From: Lingula anatina
Lineage: Eukaryota; Brachiopoda; Lingulata; Lingulida; Lingulidae
Reading direction: 5' to 3'
NCBI RefSeq assembly: GCF_001039355.2
Contig: NW_019774736.1
Coordinates: forward strand, 968,542-1,032,541
Length of the DNA: 64,000 bases
The notes under the pieces were generated by a model that was given only the letters and a program-made list of their open reading frames with translations, was not told the origin of the DNA and did not search any database. This document shows, one piece after another, positions 41,501-53,500 of the stretch. The number at the start of each line of letters is the position of its first letter. Position 1 is the first letter of the stretch. A program made the translations under genes and the position numbers.

Positions 41501-44500
41501 TCTTCGAAAGTTAAATCACTAAAGTGATGAAATTATCTTAATTGAACTAATTTATTGTAGGATACAGATTTAATAAAACCAGACTAAACGGAGAAGGTAT
41601 AAGGAACTACTTGAACCCAAAATACATGATGGTTGTTTATCTCTACTGGTCATGCAGAAAAAAGGTTTGAAAAAATAACAGGAGTGAAAAAATACCACAT
41701 TGTTTGTTGGTGCTCAGCAGAGCAGAATATCTAGTCATTCATCACATTGGGCATGGCTAGGGACAGTGGGGTGCTCAGTAAGAAGAATGGGAGTTTTTTT
41801 CCTAATTGATACAAATTCATTGTTCTGGGTACATACTAATCATTGAAACTGAAGCAAACACATCATGATTGATGCTAATGTGTTGGTTGTTCTTCAGTGC
41901 AGTGTTCAGGACACAAATTGCCTGAGTAGCAAGCTTTTCTGCTCATACAATTTACTCAATTATCAGCGCCATTGATCCAGCTTGTCTTCTTTTGCTTTCA
42001 TTTTCATACATTCATTGGTACTTTCATACAATTAATTCTACAGTCTTCAGTGATTCATATTAAAATTAAATCCATATTCTATCTAAAACTAGTGTTGTCC
42101 TGTTTAAAATGCTTTTATTTTGCAAACAAATAATAGATTTTCCTGGTGGAATCATGGCATGAATACAAATGTTAGAAATCATTCATATTGAAACAGCATC
42201 TATTTTTTTTAGCCAATCTTGTCTGCTGCAGAAATAAAATGCACCCATTAAAAGGAATAGAATAAATTTTCTCTTCCTAGGATATAATAGTAAATATTAA
42301 AATAAAATTACTATGAACTTAGTAAAGAATTTTAATGATTTTTTTTCCTTTCGTTTGCTTTCAAAATATAAATCTGGACTTATGGACAGTAATCTGTAGC
42401 ACAACGAACAACAAAATTCACGTTGTATGATATAATACATATAAAAACTTTAAAAGTATTACATGGGGCATTTAAATTTTTTCTCAGTATAGAACAATGC
42501 AAAGAGCAATTATTGCAAAAATGAACCATCATAGGATATCAGCCTTATAATGGTATTCCAGTATCATTAATGTAATAAAAAGAACAGCTTGTGCAAAAAG
42601 CTTGATTTTACCAAAGGTGATATTGTGGATGATAGGCCATGTTTATTATACAAAGGTAACATTATGCAGGCTCCTGTGCACCAGGTCTACCCCACCATTG
42701 ATGAGATAGGCTATTATATTTTGATTGATCACCATTAGATTTTCAGTAATCTGTAGGAACATGGTATGGTTACTCAGATTTCACATGTCTCTCATTGAAA
42801 TAAGGTGTAATGTCAGAAGAGTGAACCTGTCTTGTCTTTACAGCACTGTGAAGCAGCACATTATCTACTGGTACCATTATCGGATGCTGGAAATAATGTG
42901 GTATATAAACTTACAACTTGGTCACAATGCATGATGCAGGATTGGAAATTAGTTGGGGCGTTTGCATTTTAGTCATGTGTAAAGTCTTGAATAACAGAGT
43001 ACTAAAATTATTCATAAAGCCTAGGTTAGTAGGTTAAATGCCAGTTTTTATCCCATTATATTAATGCATATTTTGATATTTTGACATTTGTGATAAATCA
43101 AACAAGTGACTTGAGTTTATAGAAACATTTCCATGTTTAAAGGAATTTTGCTGTACAGTATATAAATTAAAGCTTGCCACTGTTTGTCTATAACAGTTAT
43201 TAAAGATGAATTTTATTCTGAAAATAGGAGGTTAAAATGATAGATATGTTTAAGAATTGCATAAGGCATGCACATTCCTTGCTGTAATCATGCAGATTAA
43301 ATTGGTGTTTTTTGCAGAACCCACCTTATGCCATGGTAATTATCAGTTTATTCAGTTACTTTAAATATATATATATATGTTAAAACCAAAAAACAAACGC
43401 TCAGGCATGGTCAGCTCACGACTCCTATCTTCCAATTCAGTAACGGTTAACATAAACTGATCCTGGCATAACCGAGCTATTTCGAACAATAAATTGTATT
43501 TCTGTTTCACATCTTCAGTACTATACGCTGTGGAATATCTAACATGGTCCAGAATTGATTGAGTGTAGATGTAATTACACCTGCATTTCATGTATATTTT
43601 ATGATGTCTCTACTTCAAATGACGGAGGTAGTAAAGGGTCAGAGAACTTCTGTTTGGATTCTCCTTTGATAGCCTCTTCGCGTGACCACCTGTCTGTCAG
43701 GTGAGTGAAGATGAGAATTGCTTTGTTGTGAAAGATTGCCATGGATAATTATCCTTCTGTTATCAGAACTGTGGTTTTTTTATGAAAAAAAAATCCATTT
43801 ATAAAAGGAAGTTTTACCGTCTTTTTTATTTGATAAAAAATAATGGGTTATGACTGATATTTTAGTCATGAGTAAGCAATAATTGTCGTATTTGTAAGCA
43901 AAATGACAATTGTTAAAAAATAAGAACTATTGTAGCCATTTTTGTGATTTACAAAATTAATATTTTTCAGATTTTCGCAATGAAATAGTTCTTGGCTTAG
44001 CCTGGAACAGTAGAATGGTGCATGGTATTGCTGTCCTCATGATAACTTCATTTTACTATGACAATAATTATCAAAATAGTTCCCAGATTAAGATGCAACC
44101 AGCCACTTTCTCTGATCACTGACAGAAGGCAAGGGAAGATGAAAACACAGCAGGTCTCTAAAGCCCGTGAATACACCTCTCTCCATAGTCCACCATTGTG
44201 TAGTCTGCAGCTCTGGAGGCTAGTAACTGATCCCTTACCTGTCATAGTGAAGACTTGAAGGGACTGCCACCTTGACAAGTATAATTATAGGTTTTTATAA
44301 GAGTACTTCAAAAGCAAGCATTGTTATCCTTGACCACACAGCTATTAAGCCATTTAAAAAAGAATCCACTTCAAAGAGACACTCCAACACATCGCTGTAA
44401 CAGATCAAAGATTTTGAATTAAAATTAAACTGAAAAGATACAGGTGCACTGGGAGGGCTTCAGGGTGAATACCAACACAGAGGAACACCTGACAAATACC

Positions 44501-47500
44501 CTTCTGATATATGGTTTCTTTTCTTTTTCTCCCCCCCCCCCCTCATATATTATGACATATATTTTAGTCCATTTTGTGTTTTGTTATGCTCATACTGCCA
44601 AAAGCTAAATTTTAATATCTTTAATTTTTTACTATTGAGACATTTATGATTTAAAAACCATTTGAACATAATTTAAAGTTGCAGATTACATAAATATCAG
44701 AATGATCTTTTTAATAGATTATGATATGAAACAGCAGAAAATCATTAGCTAAGCGAAAAATGATCAAGTTGAATTAATGATATATATATATCCAATTGTT
44801 CCTCGTGTCATTGCAAATATTAGGATGAGATTTATTATTCCACATCATGTGTCAATTCCATTGAAATAATCACTTAGGCCATCAGATTTGTGTGTGGAGC
44901 AGTTGGGAAACTAATTGTATAAGTCACCCAATTATACCCCATTAATATCCATTAACAGTTATGACATTCTCCATAATAATCTTGAATCTGTTCAAGTCAG
45001 TAGCCTAATGAGGCAGGGAGAAATGGCATGTGGTGGGGCAACTCTTCATGTGTCAACACCTTCATCAACATGGAATTTCCTGGTGGATAGTTCCTTAATG
45101 TTACCATATTCTTCTAGAATAAACTGAAATGATAAATCTAGAGAATTTAAATTCACAGTTTGATACAATTATTACATTTACCTTATATTAAAAACATATC
45201 AAAATTTTAAGCCAAAGAAATCATCCTCACTCAAACAGCCCAATATAGTGATCCTCTAAACAGTGAGACAATAATAATGACTTGGGTTTTGAAGGTTTTA
45301 ATGCTTGAAAAAAAATGGATTGATATTTTAATATCGAGAAAAGGGAGAAGATATAGTTTTTAGTTGGAGAAATATCTCAATGACATGTTAACCAGGTTTC
45401 AAATCAGCAATAGGACATAGATTTGATTTTATTTAGAGTGCTTTACATAAACATTGGCAACCAGCGCCCTTTTCCAAACCTCTCCAGTGTAGGGGTGGTA
45501 GTGTCAATAACATTCCTCTTCACTGTCTTGTCATGGACTTAACTTGGGCTGTTCTTAGGTAAACTAATGACTAGTTAAGGCACAGGTAAATACTCAAGCT
45601 TGTATTATCACCTGCAACTAAGCCCCACTGACAAGAAAACATGGAAAGATAAGATAAGGGCGGATGTTCACACAAACTCAATTAGAAGGGATTTCAAAGC
45701 CAAATAAACCTGCATTATTTGTTCTTTTTTTGCATGGGTTAATAAAGGCTAGTAACAAGAACATGTTAGGGCAAAACAGATGATTGTTTTTCTTTTCTTT
45801 CTTAAAGCTTTGTGATGATTGTAATGCAAGAGCAATTAATAGTGAGTGTTTTTTTCTTGGTACTTTGTATCGAGAAATGGTGACAAGAAAATTTATTGCA
45901 GCTTCTGGATTAGAGTGAATGTGCATACAGTGTATAAAGCTAGTAGTTATACACTGGGGCAGGCATGTGGCTGAGGTGTCATGACAAGGGTGGTATTTTG
46001 TAAATGTAGGATCATGAAAATATCAACAAAATCAATATTTTCAGCAGATTGAAAGGCCTTGTCAGAATTTTTTATCTTTTTAATGCTGTTAGGTATCCGA
46101 CCATTTTGGCCATTATTGATCTCTGAGTAATTCAGATTTCTCCCTTATTGATAACCTATCATAAACATTATTCTGACTTACACCTTGTTTTTCAAACAGG
46201 TTGTCAGTTGGTGCAGACTCTCCAATCAGTTATATGTCTATTTCTGTGAGAAAAAAAAAACAACTTTTGTTAGGTGACAAAGAAGAATGTTTAACAGACA
46301 GACCAGCAAACAAGGTTTTTAAAAATGTCTCCCAAATTCCTATCAAGACATGATGGATGGTATCTGTACAGTGGACTGGACTATGTTACTTATAGATGTA
46401 TGGAATTTGTGGTGACTAATGTTTTTTTCCTTTTAACCAGTGTTTTCTGATAACCTATACTACTTGAGTCCTGTGGAAGGTGTTATGTGATAGGAAAAGG
46501 AAGAATTATAGCACCCTGTCACTTTACATTAATGTCTGCCCATTGGTTTTAGAAGAATACTTCTGGTATGCTTAAAGTGACAAGCATATGGTGTGGGAAT
46601 TGTGAATAGGACAGGGGGTTGACCATAGTGAGGTTTTAATGGCCACACCCATGTTTAAGCCAGCATGTCCCACAGATAGTTGTTTCCAGCAAAATGCCAT
46701 CCATAAAAGTTTGTTTTTTTAATAGATTTATGTACATGTGTACATGTGTGGCATACAATTTTTTACATTATCCATTTATGGTATGTTCAGTTTTTTCACA
46801 GGGATTTTTTCCGTGATTAAGTTGACCAAGTTAGTGTAAGGTCTTGACTAGACAGTGGGGTTATTTGGGTACAGTTCTCATCAGATTTTTTATCTCTTTA
46901 GAAGGCTTTTACAGACTGTTGCTTATTATAAAATCTAGACTTCTGAGTACATGTTCCTAAAATATAGTCAGGGGATTATTATCTACTGGGAATAAAAACA
47001 TACCAAGCTAATGGATGCTAATGCAGCAGTTTGTAATTTTGGTGCATGTATAGTGCTTAATGTATCAGACTAATACTTGTGTCATGTTTTTTTCAGAGGC
47101 AATTGGTATTTAGATCATTTTTATCAAATGTGCATTTCAGACATCTATTTACACTTTTTTTGCACTTTTCAGAGATGTGCTTTTTATCAAGCATTTATTG
47201 TAATTGTACAAGTGTCCCCTGTGTGTTTGTTTAAAATCCCTGTGTTAACAATTTCCCCCCACTTCTGATGCAGGGAAGTACTCACTAGGTGCCTGTTGTT
47301 TCGCCTGCAGTGTCATTTTGCTACAGAATGTTTGACAGCTGGGGGGTCTGTTCTTTAGCATCTTGTTCTCTCTTTAACTTAAATAATCCAACAGTCATGA
47401 TTTTGCTCCCCCTAATGAAAATAGAGAGAGCCTAAATATGAGGCTGTTGGCACTGTGTGATTTCATACAAAACTAGAAAATGTGCAAGTTTCCCTGTAAG

Positions 47501-50500
47501 TTTACAGTTCATTGAAATTCTTGTTCTTTTACCAAAACAAAGCCATGTATATGATTATGATGTACAAATAAAAATGTTGGTGATATCATCCCTATGAACT
47601 CTTTCTTATTTGTATTTTAGGATGACGAGTTTGATGATCTTTTTCTTGGAGACTCAGCAGATGAGCTGGATATTTTGGCCAAAAAGAAGCATGATTTAGA
47701 GGAGTTTGAGAGGGCACATGGTTTTCAAGTTTTTGCTGGTCCCAAGGAGCTGAAGGGGAAGAAGAGAGTTGTGGTGGATGGCTTTCTTACAGATGAACAA
47801 TGTGGCTGGCTAAAAGAACTGGCCAATGTAGGTATCATATATATCTGCAAGTCCATGATACTGGGTAACAATGGGTATATCATCTTTGAAAATTTGTCAA
47901 AATATTCCCATGTGTTGCATTACATGGGGGTGCTTTCATGTGAAAGGGGATGGATTTGTCTTATTATAACAACAATTTTGTTTTGTGCCAACATGGAAGC
48001 TGGCTGGGTATGGAAATGAAACTCCCATTCTCATCCAGATGTGAGCCTCATTTTGACATCCAACCAATTCAAGTTACTTATATTATTGGGTTGGTGCAAA
48101 AATGAGACAACATTGATACATAGCTCTCCATCAATTGATTAACATGGATGAGTAGCTCTGTACATTCCAAATGATAGTTAATGTGGTAAATGCTAGTGCA
48201 TTTTTAACTAAAGTACAGTTTTTTTATTCATTGACTGATAAAAGAGAATATACATGTACAAGAAGAAAAGACCCAAGTTGCCACAAATAAAATTTCTCAC
48301 AATTGGTAGGACATACAGTAAATATAAAACAGATAGAATTTGATAAAAAAAAAAATAATGCATTTTTCAAGTTACCACTTGGAGGCATTGTTATCTGTCA
48401 TCAAATTGTCATATCATTTTGCAATTTTAACCTTTAAAATGTCTTCATTATGTGCCCCTGTTTTTGTAGGGATGGAAATTTTAACTACATTTTCTGGCAC
48501 AATCTTACTCTTTACATCAGCTGTTTTCTGTCACTGTTAACAAATTCTGACTTAGCCTGGATTTAATGGAAAAGCATTAAAAGTTGTGGCAAATAAGCCC
48601 ATTATATTGCTTAGATTTTCCCACCCCAGCAGAAAAAGCTTATAAAGACCAAAATCAGTTCTAATTGGCTTATTGTGTATGTATTTTGTTAGGCAGTGAT
48701 GCATGCTCTCTAGTGCACCAAGGCCCCTTGGGGAAAGTTTGAAATTGCTAGGTGAGAGGAAAAGACAGTATAGAAGAGTATCAATTATTTTGTTTGTCCT
48801 GTATAAATGGAGACTTTATGTGAAAAAAAGCTGAACTTTAATTTGAAAAAGGTTTTATAAGATTTGCATGTAAGCAGTATTGCTTTTTATTCAAACCTGT
48901 GACATTTTATTGGTCTTTTGGAACTTTGTCTCTTGGGAAATCAGTACTTTCAGCCAGTGACTAGATTGTACTGCATTCAAAAGCTCAGTTAAAATAATTG
49001 GTTCTTGTGCTACTGTAAGCCCTATTTTAATTCAAACCCAGCGGACAGTTTCCTTTTTTCCCCTCAAAAAAAATTTTGGTAAGTATACTGATAAATGTAT
49101 TACGAAGGGTTGTGGTTCAAAGTTTGATCTGTAACCAACACAGACTACTTCACAATGTATGATGTCACAGGGTGCTGACATGTGTCTGGTTCAGGGAGAA
49201 AGGGGAAAGATTACATAAAACCACAAAATGGAAAAATGATGAACGGTCACCGATGTGTTTACATGACAAGATGTCAAAAGCTCCAAAAAAGTTATCCATT
49301 TTAATATCAGCATCACCCAAACCTCCTGTTTGCTTCTCCCAACTAATTATACCAGATTTTTTCCATTTGCTGGATTTTTATGGGATTTGTAACCTTTTGC
49401 TCTGCTTTAGTCTGTCATAGCTCAGCTATGAGAGTAATTGTTGATTTATGGAGAGTTTGTGTTTATTGCACTGCAAATAGTCATCAACTTCTAGGTACAC
49501 AGAGCATCCAGCTGACTGCATTCTGATCCTACACAGTCATCGTTGTGGGGTTTATTGCCTATGTTTTGTATTGACCTGATCCATAAAGCAATAAATGGAT
49601 TTTTTAAAATTCAGATATAGACATCAAAGAAGCACATATCAGGTAGCCTTTTAATAGTTTAAAAACAAATGAGAGCAAGAAATGTAATAAAGAAGGTGGA
49701 AGTACATTAACAACACTGCCTCTGATTGAATGGATTCTGCAAGGGCACACAGTTACCCTACTGTGATGATATGTGTACTGGACAAAGATTTATGGCTTGG
49801 TTGTTTTTTATATTTCGTTAATTATATTAAGATGTGTTAAGTGATTTTAAAAAATGAATATGTTTCTCTAGAACATTTATACTCAATGCAGGCATGTCAC
49901 CAAGGATAAAGAAACATTTAAATAGGCTGATCTAATGCTTCTTTTACTTGTTGCTTTAGGTTTTATATAGTATGTGAGTAAAGGATCAAAAGCCAAATAT
50001 GAAGTTACTGCTATCATTCTAATTTGAATAATTAACTGGAGGAGAACAGCATCAGTTTACTTTAATTCTTACTACTTACATTATGTATTGTTGATTATGT
50101 AATATGTTGATATTATATCTTGGCCATTTTATCGTGTTCTTGCTATACCCCCATGGTGCATGTATGTAGTTATCCTGTATTATCACTTTATTTTTGCAAC
50201 TTTTATTTTTTTATAAATTTTGTAGATTGGTGGTATAAAAGGAGATGGTTATCAGCAATACAGCACACCTCACACCAAACATGAGATGTACCATGGTATC
50301 ACAGTAGACAAGGCAGCTGAGGTAGGACACAACACAATGTTGTGCACGCTTTCACACCTAACACAATGATGAGGGAAAGTAGGAAATGGTGCAGTAAGAT
50401 GATGTGCTGACACATCAAACACAATCCCCTATTGATGTCAGCTGTAGAAAAAATACCTAAGGATGATTATTGCATTTGCAAAATCACTTTAAGTATTAGT

Positions 50501-53500
50501 ACAAGGTTGCTAAAATTGCTTTATTAAAATTAAACTTTTATGAAGCTCTTATGGTCTATTATCATTTTTCTTTGTCAAGCATTTTTAAAAGCACCTAGTG
50601 GCATATGTTTGAAAACATTATTTTAGTTTCATTGTAAACTTTGCTATTCCAATAAGTTTTCCAATTGAGTACTAGTATGCAGTCTTCCATTATAATGATG
50701 TAATTTTTTATCACAGCTTGTTGAAGGAGCCAAGATCAATATGACAGCTGCTGAACTTTACCTAAACGTCAGTGAACTAATGCGGCAGTATACTGAGAAG
50801 TACCTGAACTTGGCATCCCCCCTTTACTTTCACTTCACTCACCTAGTTTGCAGGACATCACTAGGTACACATGTCGTGCTATACAATGTGCTAAGACACA
50901 CCTAAACTCACATTAACATTGTGGGTCACATTCTTTTTTATTTATTTTTTTAATATTTGATTCGTGATAAATCTTGTTCAATGTAAATCAAAAAATTGTA
51001 TCACACAGAGTTAAAAAACATTATATTCACCATGGCAGATAATTTTAATATTAATGAAAGATGGAAAAGATTCATGGATAAAAAAAAGAAATTTGTTTCA
51101 TGGCGTAAGTTGATAGTCTGGGTTGTGAATTATCTTCTGTACTTTGTAGATGATGGTGAAGAGAGGACAGATCTCAGCCACCCTATCCATGCTGACAACT
51201 GTATCATGACTACAGATGGGAAATGTTTGAAGAAACTACCTGCCTTTATATGGAGAGATTACACGTGAGTTTGTTTATTGTTGGACCAGTTGTGTGCTGC
51301 CATATCTGGGAATTTATTCTGTCTTAAGACAAATAAATTATATAGTAGATTGTAAATCAAAATATGTTAATAACTCAAGGCTATATGAAAAATTTTAACA
51401 CATGCCGTTTTCATTATCTCTATATTCCTTAGTTATTTATCTTATTTTGGTTTTACATTTTGATGGTGGTATGTTGATTTAATATACCTTTTATGGAATC
51501 TTTCAGCGGACTTCTGTACCTTAATGACAACTTTGAAGGAGGGGAATTTTTCTTCGCAGACAGAAATAAGAGTATGCAAAGTTCTGTCAAACCAAAGTGT
51601 GGGCGACTGGTGTCATTTCAGGCCAGTGATTATCATGGGGTCAAAGCAGTGACCAGTGGGCAAAGGTGTGCTTTAGCAGTCTGGTTTACTCTTGACCGCA
51701 TGTATCAAGAGACAGCCCATGACACAGCTTTTCAGCTGTTGGCCAAGCTGAGGGAGAATCCTGATTTGATTGGCCAAAAAAAAGGTAACAGATAGGATTG
51801 CAAAAATTGAAAGACATTTCAAATAAGATGCAAGTAAAGAGAAGAAAAAAATTTTAAGCACTTTGCATACAGTAAATATGCATCTTTTACTTAGCTAAAT
51901 TTTTCAAACCAGAACCAATATCATGTAGACAAGAGATTTTTACAACTATTTATGGATTATGAACTTTTTGGGAACTAAAAATATCATTGGCCTTGGCTGC
52001 CCTCTGGACCCCATGCCATACTAAATGGCAATCTCATCCGTGATGTGCTTCATCCATTTATACAGTGTTTTTGTAAGTAGTTTTTCTTGATAGATACTCT
52101 TTTTCCATGACAGAAACTGAAAAAGATGACTCTGTACCTGTTGGGAAGACTAAGGCCCTGGAGGTGTATGATGATAGTAATGTCCAGGTCATTGCAACTG
52201 ATGAAGACCTCGGGGGACCACAGAGAATGGCGGCAGATGGACTAGCTACAGAGGAAGAGTGTCAAGAACTTTGTAAACTTGCCAATGTAAGGAATAGTGC
52301 CATGTCCTTTTGAATGTTTTAAAGAGAAGATTGTATTGTTAATAAAGTGAGGTCTTTTAAGTTTGAATGTTATTAATAGTGAGTTTTCTTGCAGAACTTA
52401 ACTCATCACAAGTCAGTTACAACTTATAAGACAAGTGACCTACTGTATGTGATATACAAAACTCTGCCTCTTCTCCTCTCCAACTCAACATTTTCAGGTC
52501 CCAGTCCTGTTTTGTAAATATTTTAAAGATTTGCGGCACCTGTGATGAACCCAAATATTTTGCTCTTCAGAAGTACTTCTTTTACAAGTCAATGTTTCAT
52601 CCTAGGGGCATGGAAAGAGAGGGTCAGGGTATAGAGGTCATGTCTCACCACTTTCAACTCATGAGAGTTTTGAAGGTCTTGATGTACCTGAGGCAGCTGA
52701 GGTACTGGTGGACTGACAATGTTAGCCTCTTCATGTATGCTGCCTGCTCCATCAGTCTGTGTGTGTGTGTGTGTGTGTGTGTGTATCCCATTCTTACCTT
52801 ACTGTTTCAGAAAACTTCCCTTTTCATGTATTACTGTGGCACAGAGAGAAATGTATATTTATTTTGCAGTGTCCTTAATCAATTTCGTGTTGCTAACCTG
52901 TGCTAACATTTCCCATTTTGATAATATGCTACAAGATATTAATTGTGGTTTGTTATTTTCAGATCAAGATTTCAAGTGAAACTTTCTTTTCACTTGACAA
53001 TTTATTTTATTTAAATTGACAAATTATAAATTATATTTTCAATTTGAATGTGGACTAGCTATAGATCTCTCATGGCAGTTCTATCTTGATGATTTTGTTT
53101 CTGTTGACTTCCTGTTCAAAAATTGTATGCGTCTGGTATCTTTAGGTGGTAGTAATGCTTAACAAACCACTTAAGGTCAGTAACTTAGCTGAAAACTTTT
53201 GGTGTGTACAGAGACCCCACCAACTGGCAGCCCAGATGCTGTATTTTGAATGTGTTATTTCAGGCAGCAGCAGTACAGGGAGATGGTTACAGAGGAAAGG
53301 AGAAGCAGTCATCTCCACACACCAAGCATGAGATATTTGCAGGATTAAATGTTGTGCATGCATATAAGGTAGACACTATAAACATCGCCACCCCAATGAA
53401 ATATCAAAATTATAAGTAGTATTTTAAAATATTTTCAATAAAGTTAAATCACCCCTTTGTTAAATTGAATATGCGAGTATATCTTGATTCTCTTTATTTT

